This document shows, in pieces, positions 20,986 through 33,502 of a stretch of 64,000 bases of DNA. The stretch lies in the NCBI GenBank assembly GCA_034440615.1, contig JAOTOM010003685.1, forward strand, positions 113,123 to 177,122. Reading direction: 5' to 3'. The notes beneath the pieces were generated by a model. That model searched no databases and was not told the origin of the DNA. It saw nothing but the letters and a program-made list of their open reading frames with translations. The DNA comes from Ashinkailepas kermadecensis. Taxonomy: Eukaryota > Arthropoda > Thecostraca > Neolepadidae. The position numbers and the translations under genes are program-made. Within the stretch, counting starts at the first letter, position 1; each line of letters opens with the position of its first letter.

Positions 20986-22084
20986 GCAGCCGGCAGTGTG
21001 ATGGGCGTGGCCGCCGGTGTCTGCCGGACGTACCCGCTGGTCTGGGCCGTCACGGCGCGTGACGCTCGCCGCCCGGTGTCGTCGGATCACCGGTGGGGAG
21101 CCGTCGTCGTCCGTGGCGGCGCCCACGGCCCAGCGGCCACACAGCAGGCGGCGCCAGGTCACGCCCGCCCACCGACCCGCCAGGTGCGCGACGGCGGCTG
21201 CAGTGTTGCGCGTGCCGCGCCTGGGAACGCCGCCGCCGGAGAAAGGCAGACCGCCGCCGGCCGATGACAGCGCTCGTTAGCTAAGTTCCGCCCGCTCTCC
21301 GCCCCGTCCCCCGCGCGCGCGAAGTGTGGAAGTGGCCGTGGCGGTTTGGCGCTTCCGGTGCCCAGCTGATGGAGGCCGCGCCGTCGCTCGGCCGGCTGGG
21401 ATGGTCGGCGCCGACGCGTCGTCAGCTGTGGCGGGAGTGCGGCACCACCAGGCGGCCGCGGACGGCCACGCCTGGGAACGCACTCTTCACGCGCACTTTA
21501 TCGCTTTCCGGTGGATGCGCGGCAAAACGAGCGGCGGCGTGCGCCGTTTTTGCGTTCGGTTTGTGTGGCGGCCGATCTTGGGCCGGCTGGCGGCTCTCAT
21601 GCCTGCACAGGTGGCAGCCGACACTGGTGTGGTGCTCTCTTACTGATGCTGGCGACCGGCCCGGGTGGCTTTCCTGCTGCGCCGGTTGCTGCGGGTTCAG
21701 CTGGCACCTGCGAACATCCAATGTGCTGGAATGGCCAGATTTCCGTGGAAACCAACACCTAATCGAAGTTCTACCACCGGGAACTTGGCGCCCGCTGGTG
21801 ATACCGTGACAATGGTCCGGCGAAATTGTGACGTTCCATTCCGTCCAATCCATCTCGGCCACTCACCTGCCTGGTGGTAGCTGCTGGGCAGGCGGCATCG
21901 TGCCGACCATTGCCGCACCGACACTGACGCCGCCACCGCCAGAGTGTGCGGCGGAAGGCGGAAACCCCCATCCCACCCCATCCCAGCCCAGCCCAGCCCA
22001 CCCATTGTTGGCGGGGGCCGGTCGGGAGTCTATATCGGGACCTGTCCGACGTGACACCGTCACGTGTGACGGACGCACAATGTG
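20986..22084. other. Unique GC-rich sequence, no gene seen
   Basis: Open frames occur on both strands but none is bounded by convincing splice sites or shows a domain. Confidence 0.4.
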
Positions 22085-22305
22085 GCGGACGGGACAGCCG
22101 GCCGGGCGTCCGACGGACGGGACAGCCGGCGGACGGGACAGCCGGCCGGGCGTCCGGCGGACGGGACAGCCGGCGGACGGGACAGCCGGCCGGGCGTCCG
22201 ACGGACGGGACAGCCGGCGGACGGGACAGCCGGCCGGGCGTCCGACGGACGGGACAGCCGGCGGACGGGACAGCCGGCGGACGGGACAGCCGGCCGGGCG
22301 TCCGA
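22085..22305 (+). repeat. Minisatellite of GGACGGGACAGCCGGC units
   Basis: GACGGGACAGCCGGC alternates with an optional CGGGCGTCCGAC insert, giving a mix of 15-bp and 27-bp units, about 10 in total. Confidence 0.94.
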
Positions 22306-22504
22306 CGCGGCGACACGTGTGCCGCGTCTGTGACGTCACGGGAGCCGCACGAGACCGTGCCGCGTGCCGGCCGACAGTCGGTGCCGGACGTTGTGGCCCG
22401 CCGGGCACTGTGACGTCACGACATACGCGCTCGGGGGCGGCTGGTTACGGAGCGTTGTGATCGACTGGGATGTACAGCACGCGCTCCCAGAATGTGAATC
22501 TGAT
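22306..22504. other. Unique spacer
   Basis: Short CpG-rich unique sequence between arrays; nothing is recognised. Confidence 0.5.
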
Positions 22505-23485
22505 CACAATGTCACCGCATACTGGCTCTCCGGCTCCACCTGCCACCAATGTCACCGCATGCTGGCTCTCCGGCTCCACCTGCCACCAATGTCACCACAT
22601 GCTGGCTCTCCGGCTCCAATGTCACCACAGCTGGCTCTCCGGCTCCACCTGCCACCAATGTCACCACATGCTGGCTCTCCGGCTTCACCTGCCACCAATG
22701 TCACCACATGCTCGGCTCTCCGGCTTCCCTGCCACCAATGTCACCACATGCTGGCTCTCCGGCTTCACCTGCCACCAATGTCACCACATGCTGGCTCTCC
22801 GGCTCCACCTGCCACCAATCTCACCACATGCTGGCTCTCCTTTTGTCACCACATCTGGCTCTCGGCTTCACCTGCCACCAATGTCACCACATGCTACCTC
22901 TCCGGCTCCACCTGCCACCAATCTCAACACATGCTGGCTCTCCGGCTCCACCTGCCACCAATGTCACCACATGCTGGCTCTCCGGCTTCACCTGCCACCA
23001 ATGTCACCACATGCTGGCTCTCCGGCTCCACCTGCCACCAATCTCACCACATGCTGGCTCTCCGGCTTCACCTGCCACCAATGTCACCACATGCTGGCTC
23101 TCCGGCTTCACCTGCCACCAATGTCACCACATGCTACCTCTCCGGCTCCACCTGCAACCAATCTCAGCACATGCTACCTCTCCAGCTCCACCTGCCACCA
23201 ATATCAACACATGCTACCTCTCCGGCTCCACCTGCCACCAATCTCAGCACATGCTCTCTCTCTCCAGCTCCACCTGCCACCAATATCAGCACATGCTCTC
23301 TCTCCAGCTCCACCTGCCACCAATGTCACCACATGCTGGCTCTCCGGCTTCACCTGCCACCAATCTCAGCACATGCTCTCTATCCAGCTCCACCTGCCAC
23401 CAATCTCAGCACATGCTCTCTCTCTCCAGCTCCACCTGCCACCAATCTCAGCACATGCTCTCTCTCCAGCTCCACCTGCCACCAG
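22505..23485 (+). repeat. 40-bp minisatellite, about 24 units
   Basis: The unit is CACCAATGTCACCACATGCT plus GGCTCTCCGGCTTCACCTGC. The left half is dominated by ATGTCACC/GGCTCTCC variants and the right half by ATCTCAGC/CTCTCTCC variants, showing a drift along the array. Confidence 0.96.
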
Positions 23486-23542
23486 TCGATGGGAGACATG
23501 GGCCACTCTAACTGACGCTGACAGTCGAACTCGTGGCGTGAC

Positions 23543-23893
23543 GTCGGCCTATTGTGCGTGTGTGGGGTGCAGTCCCGGAACGTCGGCCTATTGTGCGTGT
23601 GTGGGGTGCAGTCCCGGAACGTCGGCCTATTGTGCGTGTGTGGGGTGCAGTCCCGGAACGTCGGCCTATTGTGCGTGTGTGGGGTGCAGTCCCGGAACGT
23701 CGGCCTATTGTGCGTGTGTGGGGTGCAGTCCCGGAACGTCGGCCTATTGTGCGTGTGTGGGGTGCAGTCCCGGAACGTCGGCCTATTGTGCGTGTGTGGG
23801 GTGCAGTCCCGGAACGTCGGCCTATTGTGCGTGTGTGGGGTGCAGTCCCGGAACGTCGGCCTATTGTGCGTGTGTGGGGTGCAGTCCCGGAAC
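23543..23893 (+). repeat. 39-bp minisatellite, 9 identical units
   Basis: Nine copies of GTCGGCCTATTGTGCGTGTG plus TGGGGTGCAGTCCCGGAAC show no visible difference. This is the most homogeneous array in the window. Confidence 0.97.
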
Positions 23894-24600
23894 GCAAACA
23901 ACCGTCGCAACCAGTGAGAGCTATCAATGGAATGAAAGCTATTGCCTTACATGCACAACAAGATAGCACGACAGGAAATGGCAGCAATGCTGCCAACTTC
24001 GGTCGTGTTTGAATCTTCAGCCATAGTCAGCTGGATCGATTACTTGATGTCAGTGAGACGTGAATTGATGTGTCAAGTTACACACGTGTGTTATATTTGC
24101 CGCCGTTTCGGCGATTGCCGTCCTCAGGGTGCAATGTTTCCAATTGGATTCGGGCATTATGCAATCGCCAGTGATAGCACGTAAGCACATGAAAACAGCA
24201 CTCTGATGTCACAACATCGCAATTGATGGTGCCCTGTGTGGCTTCCTTCCGACAAGCTGTTCACGCCCAGACGCTGTGGATTTGCGGATGTGAACTTTCC
24301 ACCGGCGAGGAAAATGCCAAGCTTTGAACGACCGCGAACGGAATTTCTGACGTTTTAGCGGACGACTCTCGTGTTGTTGGTTCTGGACGGCTACTGGATT
24401 TTCTTGGAGGCATGCTCTTATCAGCGATCTACCCGCCACTGCGGACGGAGCTGGTGCCTCGGATATCAACCCTGTCAGATCAACATGAGCTCTGATTGAT
24501 CGCATAACTCATATTGTACTGCATTCGATAAATCATATTTTTATGACAACATGCGCCTTAAGCTTTTATAGCCATGTTAGCTGTTGTTTCGTAAAATCGA
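23894..24600. other. Unique, lower-GC sequence, no gene recognised
   Basis: Non-repetitive sequence with moderate GC. It may be an old mobile element, but no domain or terminal repeats are seen. Confidence 0.4.
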
Positions 24601-24840
24601 AGTAAAATATATAAAGCGAACGGTGTTAACGTGGTCTGGTATTTGGCAGACGGTGGACGGATGGGATAAATCAACCGGGAGGCGGTGGGCGAATGGGAAA
24701 AATCGGCTGGTAGACTGGACGAGTGGGATTAAATCAGCAGCATGGGGCGTTGGACAAATGGGAGATAAATCAGCCGGGAGGCGGCGGGCGAATGGGAGAT
24801 AAATCAGTCGGCAGACGGACGGAGGTATCAATTAGTGGGG
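24601..24840 (+). repeat. Diverged ~45-bp repeats (GGCGGGCGAATGGGA)
   Basis: GGAGGCGGTGGGCGAATGGG-type units recur about 4 times with many differences. 24840-24985 is unique. Confidence 0.7.
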
Positions 24841-24985
24841 AGACAGCAGACGAGCAGCCAGCGTAGCCGCTGCGCCTGAAGCTCTCTGAACTAACGAACG
24901 TGGGACGAGCTGGCCAAATGGGCCGGGACGTGGCAGACGAACGGCAGAAGTGAGGCGGACACGGTGGATAAAGGAAGCCGAGCAG

Positions 24986-25672
24986 CCGGTGGGACGGACG
25001 GATGGTCGAGGAAAGCGAACCACCGGGGAGGACAGATGGCCGAGGAAAGTGAGACCCTGGGGAGGACGGATGATCGAGGAAAGTGAGCCTCCTGGGAGGA
25101 CGGGTAATCGAGGAAAGCGAACCACCGGGGAGGACGGAAATTCGAAGGAAGTGAACCCGGGAAGGACGGATGGCCGAGGAAAGTGAACCACCGGGGAGGA
25201 CGGATGGCCGAGGAAAGCGAACCACCGGGTAGGACGGATGGCCGAGGAAAGTGAACCCGGGTAGGACGGATGGCCGAGGAAAACGAACCACCGGGGAGGA
25301 CGGATGGCCGAGGGAAGTGAACCACCGGGTAGGACGGATGGCTGAGGAAAGCGAACCACCGGGGAGGACGGATGGCCGAGGAAAGCGAACCACCGAGTAG
25401 GACGGATGGCCGAGGGAAGTGAACCACCGGGTAGAACGGATGGCCGAGGAAAGCGAACCACCGGGGAGGACAGATGGCCGAGGAAAGTGAACCACCGGGG
25501 AGGACGGATGGCCGAGGAAAGCGAACCACCGGGGAGGACGGATGGCCGAGGAAAGCGAACCACCGGGGAGGACGGATGGCCGAGGAAAGCGAACCACCGG
25601 GGAGGACGGATGGCCGAGGAAAGCGAACCACCGGAGAGGACGGATGGCCGAGGGAAGCGAACCCGGGTAGGA
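24986..25672 (+). repeat. 34-bp minisatellite, about 20 units
   Basis: The unit is GAGGACGGATGGCCGAGGAA plus AGCGAACCACCGGG. Left-hand units are more diverged and some lack CCACC. Confidence 0.96.
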
Positions 25673-25744
25673 CGATGATTTTGGAAGTGGTGTGGTGGCG
25701 AACATTGAATAGGATAAATCACCCGGAGGAAGGGATTACCAGGG

Positions 25745-26966
25745 TACGGCGGACGGACCGGAACACCTCAGTCGCGGACGGACCGGAACACCTCAGTCTC
25801 GGACGGACCGGAAAACCTCAGTCGCGGACGGACCGGAAAACCTCAGTCGCGGACGGACCGGAACACCTCAGTCGCGGACGGACCGGAACACCTCAGTCGC
25901 GGACGGACCGGAACACCTCAGTCGCGGACGGACCGGAACACCTCAGTCGCGGACGGACCGGAACACCTCAGTCGCGGACGGACCGGAACACCTCAGTCGC
26001 GGACGGACCGGAAAACCTCAGTCGCGGACGGACCGGAACACCTCAGTCGCGGACGGACCGGAACACCTCAGTCGCGGACGGACCGGAACACCTCAGTCGC
26101 GGACGGACCGGAACACCTCAGTCTCGGACGGACCGGAACACCAGGGTACGGCGGACGGACCGGAACACCTCAGTCGCGGACGGACCGGAACACCTCAGTC
26201 TCGGACGGACCGGAACACCTCAGTCGCGGACGGACCGGAACACCTCAGTCTCGGACGGACCGGAACACCTCAGTCGCGGACGGACCGGAACACCTCAGTC
26301 GCGGACGGACCGGAACACCTCAGTCTCGGACGGACCGGAACACCTCAGTCTCGGACGGACCGGAACACCTCAGGGTACGGCGGACGGACCGGAACACCTC
26401 AGTCTCGGACGGACCGGAACACCAGGGTACGGCGGACGGACCGGAACACCTCAGTCTCGGGCGGACCGGAACACCTCAGTCGCGGACGGACCGGAACACC
26501 TCGTCTCGGCGGACCGGAACACCTCAGTCGCGGACGGACCGGAACACCTCAGTCGCGGACGGACCGGAACACCTCAGTCGCGGACGGACCGGAACACCTC
26601 AGTCTCGGACGGACCGGAACACCAGGGTACGCGGACGGACCGGAACACCTCAGTCTCGGACGGACCGGAACACCTCAGTCGCGGACGGACCGGAACACCA
26701 GGGTCGGCGGACGGACCGGAACACCTCAGTCGCGGACGGACCGGAACACCTCAGTCGCGGACCGACCGGAACACCTCAGTCTCGGACGGACCGGAACACC
26801 TCAGTCGCGGACGGACCGGAACACCTCAGTCTCGGACGGACCGGAACACCTCAGTCGCGGACGGACCGGAACACCTCAGTCTCGGACGGACCGGAACACC
26901 TCAGTCGCGGACGGACCGGAACACCTCAGTCGCGGACGGACCGGAACACCTCAGTCGCGGACGGCG
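25745..26966 (+). repeat. 25-bp minisatellite, about 48 units
   Basis: The unit is GGACGGACCGGAACACCTCA plus GTCGC or GTCTC. A CAGGGTACGGC variant recurs at several places, including the left edge (25740), 26143 and 26363. The two-state C/T position makes the array suitable for variant-repeat mapping. Confidence 0.97.
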
Positions 26967-28038
26967 TGAGAAGCGACCACTGAGTCCGGGACGGCCGCCG
27001 AGTCGGAACATCCGGAGGCAGCCGTGTACCTTGTGCAGTGGCTGTACACAGCAGTAGCCCACAGCGGCGGACAGGACGGACGTTGTGACGGACGGCTCTG
27101 CAGTGCGTCGCCGTGTCGTAGTCTTCCTGGAGACAGAACACCGCCACAGACACTGCGCCGGACGTCCGGCGCGTAGATTGTGTGAAGTCGGCGCAAAAAG
27201 TCGTCGAAGCTCGCCGCCTGATGTTTTTCAGCTCACTTGTGAGCGGCGATCGTGAGGAGTCGGCGCTGCTGAAGCCGTGTGTGCCGTGGTGAGGCGGCCT
27301 CGTGAGGAGGCGGGGGGCCTCGCTGTGAGGAGGCGGGCGGCCGGATGTGTCCAGCCGGCCGGCCTGTCGTCTCCACCCTTGCGGCGGTGCCGTGGGAGCG
27401 CCACGGGAGCGCCGTATGGCCAGCCGGCTTACCTGTGGCTGCCGTTGTACGCGGTCGGACCAGCCGGCCGGTGGTGAGTAATGGGCGCCGCTGCCGCAGC
27501 CGCTGCCGAAGCCGCTGCCGTCGATGTCGCCACATCTCCCCCGCTGCTGCCGCTGATGCCTGGTGGTGTGTGGGCGGGTGGTGTTGCCACTGGAAGCGTT
27601 GGACACCGCGATCAGACCAGGCTCGGATTGATTCTACCTTACGGGTGTCATGAACCTGCAGTCCACTCGGAAGTTCCATGGGACAGCCATTGATTCTTGC
27701 TTGGTGCCGTGATTTGGGTCGCGTTTATTGATGGCACCTCATGGACTTCGATACTCGGCCTGGTTCATGAGATCGGGTTGATCTGTGCTCAAGATGGGCT
27801 GATCACGTTTGCTGGGAAATGTAGGTACGAAATCCATTGGATCTCACGTTCTGCGAACTCGGCAAGATAAGCCTAAGCCTTCTTGGAAGCAAACACAGGA
27901 GGGGATTTAAATGGACCGCATCCACGGCGTTGAGGAGATTAAATGGTGGCGGCGCCGTTACCGTCACCTCGGCTGTGAACACGGACGCCGCCTGTATCCG
28001 GGAGGCGGCGGCGCTTACACGGGTGCTGGCGGCGCGCG
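26967..28038. other. Unique sequence, no gene recognised
   Basis: GC-rich to 27600, then mixed. A (GCCGCT)n-like segment lies at 27485-27520. No exon is supported. Confidence 0.4.
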
Positions 28039-29953
28039 TGACATGCGCCGTGACATGCGCCGTGACATCCGCCGTGACATCCGCCGTGACATCCGCCGTG
28101 ACATCCGCCGTGACATCGGCCGTGACATCCGCCGTGACATCCGCCGTGACATCCGCCGTGACACGCGCCGTGACATCCGCCGTTACATGCGCCGTGACAT
28201 CCGCCGTGACATCCGCCGTGACACGCGCCGTGACATGCGCCGTGACATGCGCCGTGACATGCGCCGTGACATCCGCCGTTACATGCGCCGTGACATCCGC
28301 CGTGACATCCGCCGTGACATGCGCCGTGACATCCGCCGTGACATCCGCCGTGACATCCGCCGTGACATGCGCCGTGACATCCGCCGTGACATCCGCCGTG
28401 ACATCCGCCGTGACATGCGCCGTGACATCCGCCGTGACATCCGCCGTGACATGCGCCGTGACATGCGCCGTGACATGCGCCGTGACATCCGCCGTGACAT
28501 CCGCCGTGACATCCGCCGTGACATCGGCCGTGACATGCGCCGTGACATGCGCCGTGACATGCGCCGTGACATGCGCCGTGACATCCGCCGTGACATCCGC
28601 CGTGACATCCGCCGTGACATCCGCCGTGACATCCGCCGTGACATGCGCCGTGACATCCGCCGTGACATCGGCCGTGACATGCGCCGTGACATGCGCCGTG
28701 ACATCCGCCGTGACATGCGCCGTGACATCCGCCGTGACATCCGCCGTGACATGCGCCGTGACATCCGCCGTGACATGCGCCGTGACATCCGCCGTTACAT
28801 CCGCCGTGACATCCGCCGTGACATCCGCCGTGACACGCGCCGTGACATGCGCCGTGACATCCGCCGTGACATCCGCCGTGACATCCGCCGTGACACGCGC
28901 CGTGACATGCGCCGTTACATCCGCCGTTACATGCGCCGTGACATCCGCCGTGACATCCGCCGTGACATGCGCCGTGACATCCGCCGTTACATCCGCCGTG
29001 ACATCCGCCGTGACATGCGCCGTGACATCCGCCGTGACATCCGCCGTGACATCCGCCGTGACATGCGCCGTGACATGCGCCGTGACATGCGCCGTGACAT
29101 CCGCCGTGACATGCGCCGTGACATCCGCCGTGACATGCGCCGTGACATCCGCCGTGACATCGGCCGTGACATGCGCCGTGACATGCGCCGTGACATCCGC
29201 CGTGACATGCGCCGTGACATGCGCCGTGACATGCGCCGTGACATGCGCCGTGACATGCGCCGTGACATGCGCCGTGACATGCGCCGTGACATCCGCCGTG
29301 ACATGCGCCGTGACATCCGCCGTGACATGCGCCGTGACATCCGCCGTGACATGCGCCGTGACATCCGCCGTGACATCCGCCGTGACATCCGCCGTGACAT
29401 GCGCCGTGACATGCGCCGTGACATCCGCCGTGACATGCGCCGTGACATCCGCCGTGACATGCGCCGTGACATGCGCCGTGACATGCGCCGTGACATCCGC
29501 CGTGACATCCGCCGTGACATGCGCCGTGACATCCGCCGTGACATGCGCCGTGACATGCGCCGTGACATGCGCCGTGACATCCGCCGTGACATGCGCCGTG
29601 ACATCCGCCGTGACATGCGCCGTGACATGCGCCGTGACATGCGCCGTGACATCCGCCGTGACATGCGCCGTGACATCCGCCGTGACATGCGCCGTGACAT
29701 CCGCCGTGACATCCGCCGTGACATCCGCCGTGACATCCGCCGTGACATCCGCCGTGACATGCGCCGTGACATCCGCCGTGACATCCGCCGTGACATCCGC
29801 CGTGACATCCGCCGTGACACGCGCCGTGACATCCGCCGTGACATCCGCCGTGACATGCGCCGTGACATGCGCCGTGACATCCGCCGTGACATGCGCCGTG
29901 ACATGCGCCGTGACATGCGCCGTGACATGCGCCGTGACATGCGCCGTGACATG
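28039..29953 (+). repeat. 12-bp array, about 160 units, two-state variation
   Basis: The unit GTGACATSCGCC differs almost only at S (G or C). Rare variants are GTGACACGCGCC, GTTACATSCGCC and GTGACATCGGCC. Because 12 is divisible by 3, it is open in several frames on both strands ([16 protein letters not shown], and VTAH/VTAD on the other strand), which is a property of the repeat and not evidence of protein. Confidence 0.98.
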
Positions 29954-30954
29954 CGTGGTGATCACCGTCGGATGTGTCGTCCCACGCACGCAGCTCCCCT
30001 GTCGGCTGGCAACCACTCGCACTCGCACGCGCGTCGCTCTCCCAGACAACACATGGAGCCGATGATGATTATTATTGTGGTGATGACAATGCTCGAATGA
30101 ACCAATGATGGTGGTTGGCGGTCTGGGCTGCTCCCACCATCAACTGGTGGGGGCAACTGGTCTTGGACCACCGGCCTTGACGCCTACTTGGTCCGGTCGC
30201 CATCGGAGGGCGGTGGCTGTCGTGGGCCTGTCGCTACGGGACGGCGGTTGTCGCCTTACTCACGATCGTCTCAGTCACCAGCCACGACACGCCGGACACG
30301 ACGGTCGGCGGTCGTGGTGACGCCGTCGTCACGCGCTGTACCGCCCGTCGTGTCCAGTGGTGGTGACGCCGTCGTCACGCGCTGTACCGCCCGTCGTGTC
30401 CAGTGGTGGTGACGCCGTCGTCACGCGCTGTGCCGCCCGTCGCGTCGCACCACTTCGCCTGCCGTCGCGCGTCGGGTGTCCGTCGTCTGTCTGCTCTGCT
30501 CTGTTTACCGCCGGTGTGCCGACCCACCGCACGACAGGACCGCGGGGTGGGCGGAGCGGCCAGGTATCCAGAGAGGAGCGGGCAGCGGCAGCAGCAGCGC
30601 GTCACGTCTCGTCTACAGCCGGCCTGGGAGACTGTCCGTCCGTCGGAGGTGTGCAGTGTGACAAAGTTTGGGCGGCGGCGGCGGCAGTAGCACGGCCGGC
30701 TCGCGATCCGTCGCGGCTGTACTAGTAGGCGCGTGGTGCCTGGCAACGCGTGACTCGCATGTCACGTGACGAACATGGCCGGACAGGTGCGGTGCGGGGT
30801 AGTTTGATGGTGGTGACTGAAGATGTCAGGTGCCTGTTTGATTTATGGATACGAAGGCGTCAGGTGCGCGATATGACTATCGCGCTTGAGACACGCTAAG
30901 TCCTTAATAAGTAACAAGCTGACTCAGAGTACGCCAGGTGGCAACACCAGGAGC
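29954..30954 (+). repeat. 46-bp triplication in otherwise unique DNA
   Basis: GTGGTGACGCCGTCGTCACG plus a CTGTACCGCCCGTCGTGTCCA-like tail is present three times at about 30310-30445. CGTCGTCACG is flanked by GTGACGCC, giving small hairpin potential. The rest is unique and no gene is seen. Confidence 0.8.
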
Positions 30955-31230
30955 CCCGGTAGACTTGGTACCAGGACCCCTGGCAGACCAGGTATCATGA
31001 GCCCTGGCAGACGGTACCAGGACCCCTGGCAGACCGGGTACCAGGACCCCTGGCAGACCAGGTATCATGAGCCCTGGCAGACGGTACCAGGACCCCTGGC
31101 AGACCGGGTACCAGGACCCCTGGCAGACCGGGTATCATGAGCCCTGGCAGACCGGGTACCTGGACCCTGGCAGACCGGGTACCAGGAGCTCTGGTAGACC
31201 TGGCACCAGGCCCCCTGGCAGACGTTATTC
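30955..31230 (+). repeat. 24-bp minisatellite, about 12 units
   Basis: The unit is ACCAGGACCCCTGGCAGACC plus GGGT. A ATCATGAGCCC variant alternates at regular intervals. ACCCCTGGC overlaps a small inverted repeat with CCAGG. Confidence 0.94.
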
Positions 31231-31479
31231 TGAGGCATTGATCACATCTTTCTCGGGTGCCGGTGGTCACCAGCGTCTACTTCCCGGTAAATAGCATCAG
31301 CACGTCTCGATAGGCATCGTACTCAGTTCCCGACAGGAAGCATCCCTAAACTCCGGTATGGTCGCAAAACGAGTAGTCGGCTCGCCCTATAACACTGCAT
31401 CACTATCATCTAGAACCTGGGAGACGTGTCAGTCGGACCCTGGTGAACGCCTCCGCAGTTATTGGTGAACACCATAGGT

Positions 31480-31835
31480 TCTGGTGGACTTCATGCTCAG
31501 GTCCTGATGACCCCTTCCTCAGGTCCTGGTGAACTTCATGTTCAAGTCCTGATGACCCCTTCCTCAGGTCCTGGTGAACTTCATGTTCAAGTCCAGATGA
31601 CTTTCCTCGGGTACTGGTAGATAGTGTGTTTTTTAGGCTTTGGGGCTCATAAGAATCGATTACCAGGTCCTGATAAATATTTCATGCCTTGAGGGTGGAG
31701 CTCAGGCTCAGCTCTCGGTTCAGCTCTCGATAGATTCCCCATAACTCCAGGCGACCGGTGGAGCTCTTGTTCAGCTCTCGATAGATTCCCCATAACTCCA
31801 GGTGACCGGTGGAGCTCTTGTTCAGCTCTCGACAG
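31480..31835 (+). repeat. Two short arrays: 46-bp x3 and 61-bp x2-3
   Basis: At 31480-31615, CTTCATGTTCAAGTCCTGAT and CCTCAGGTCCTGGTGAA repeat three times. At 31690-31835, AGCTCTCGATAGATTCCCCA and TAACTCCAGG(C/T)GACCGG repeat two to three times. Confidence 0.9.
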
Positions 31836-32887
31836 CTTCTGGACAGCTCCGGGTTCACGCCGGACCCGCTCCGGGTGACGTCATGCCATTGTGCCGCTGG
31901 GACGCCGAGCGTCTGAAAGTTGAGCGCGTGGGCGGCCGGCCAGACCGGCGGGCGTTTGCGGCGAGCGAGCCGAGGCCATTCGTAACGAGTGTGGCTCATC
32001 CGTCGGCGCCGCGTTGCCAAATGCCGGCGCGCTGTGTCGCTTCAGTTGCGCCACACGCCGCTTGGCGCCGACGAGCCCGCCGACTGCTGTGGACGGGGGG
32101 ACGCGCCGGAACGGCGACACGTCGTGCTCCATCGGCGCACCGACGTACTTTGCGACCGGCCGTGCTGCCGTTTTGATTGCCGACACCGGTCGTCTTGTTG
32201 TGCTGAGCTGGCGCTTTTGTCGGGGGCGCGTGACGCGTCACGCTGTGGTGACACACCGCGGCGGGTGTGACGTCACTTCCCCAGGTCGGCGAGCGTGAGC
32301 CGCGACTCCCCGGCTCGCCCGGCTGTCTTTCACCAGATCGTTTTGTTGCGTCGCCCGCCGCGCCCGGGCGGAATGTGCGCGCCGTTTCCTGTTTTTGCGC
32401 GGCGACATGACGGGTTCGATTCGGCGTGCGCGGGCGGCCGGCACGCGACGTCTCCATGCATTAGTCAGCAGCGGGTCTGCCGGGCGTGCTCCGGTGACGT
32501 GACGTCACTGTCGTCAACAGCGGCTCGTCACCTCCGGCAGGTGTGCTGCTGCTGGCTGCCGGCACTGTATTTCTGCCGTTGTATAACAAATGGCGTTATT
32601 GTTCTGTTATAGCGGCACCTTGCTGACGATGTTGTTGTATGTTGTGCACAGCTATGGATAGATAACGTGCTATCGGCATCACGACTCGTAGCTGAGCCGT
32701 GACGATGACGTAATGTCGTCTGCCTCCCACACAAGCCGGCGCCAGAAATCGCCGCTGGCTGCGGAGCCGGGTTTCTGCGGCCTGCTCGGCCGGCCTGGCC
32801 TTGGCTGAGCGCCTGCGGCACACTCCGACACCGAACGGCAGACGCCAGGCAGCTGGGCGGTGGGTGATGCGGCCGCACTGGTGGCCG
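31836..32887. other. Unique GC-rich sequence, no gene recognised
   Basis: Several overlapping open frames on both strands have Arg/Pro/Ala-rich composition. No domain or convincing splice pair is seen. Confidence 0.4.
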
Positions 32888-33048
32888 TGCCGTCTGAGGT
32901 CGGTGTGCCGCATCACATGGCGCCTCTGTCCAGCCCGGCGACTCCTCGTGCAGTGTCGGTGTATGGACGCCGTCTGAGGTCGGTGTGCCGCATCACATGG
33001 CGCCTCTGTCCAGCCCGGCGACTCCTCGTACAGTGTCGGTGTACGGAC
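32888..33048 (+). repeat. 80-bp tandem duplication
   Basis: GCCGTCTGAGGTCGGTGTGC and the following 60 bp are repeated with two differences. Confidence 0.93.
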
Positions 33049-33502
33049 GGTGAATGCTGATCGGTGTCCGGGTGGGTGCACTGGCGTTCCTTCCAAGGCT
33101 GGCCCCACGTGACGACCAGTCGGTCGGACGGTGTGGATGCCGAGTCTGGCCGCGTCCCCAGCCGTGCGAATTATCCGCCAACGACTGTTCAGTTTGTGAT
33201 CGGCTCGTCTACCAGCTGGAGTAGTCGGCGTCCCAGCAGCTGGAAAGTTTGGCCGCGGCTGGCGGCGACATCCGCGGTGGGGGTCGAGCCGGCGTCGGCC
33301 GATGTGGCCGGCGAGCGGCACGCCCCGGCCGGGTTCAGGGTCCTGCGGAGGTCATCCGCGGAGGGTGCCCGGCCCCCCACAGCCGGACCGGCTGTGTGGG
33401 GCATCCCCGCATGTGGTGCCGGTGCATCAGTGTCCGGATCGGCGGTCCGCCACACCAGTGTCCGGACCATCGGCGGTACCCCGTCGAGTTCGAAGCTCAT
33501 TT
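33049..33502. other. Unique sequence, no gene recognised
   Basis: GC-rich and non-repetitive; nothing supported. Confidence 0.4.

Noticed and set aside
25474..27057. 527-residue frame with NTSVADGPEHLSRGRTG repeats
   Set aside because: It is the product of 34-bp and 25-bp arrays joined by chance in one frame.
27837..30100. Open frames of about 730-750 residues ([24 protein letters not shown] on the other strand)
   Set aside because: All arise from a 12-bp repeat divisible by three without stop codons. Several frames on both strands are equally open, so none is favoured as protein.
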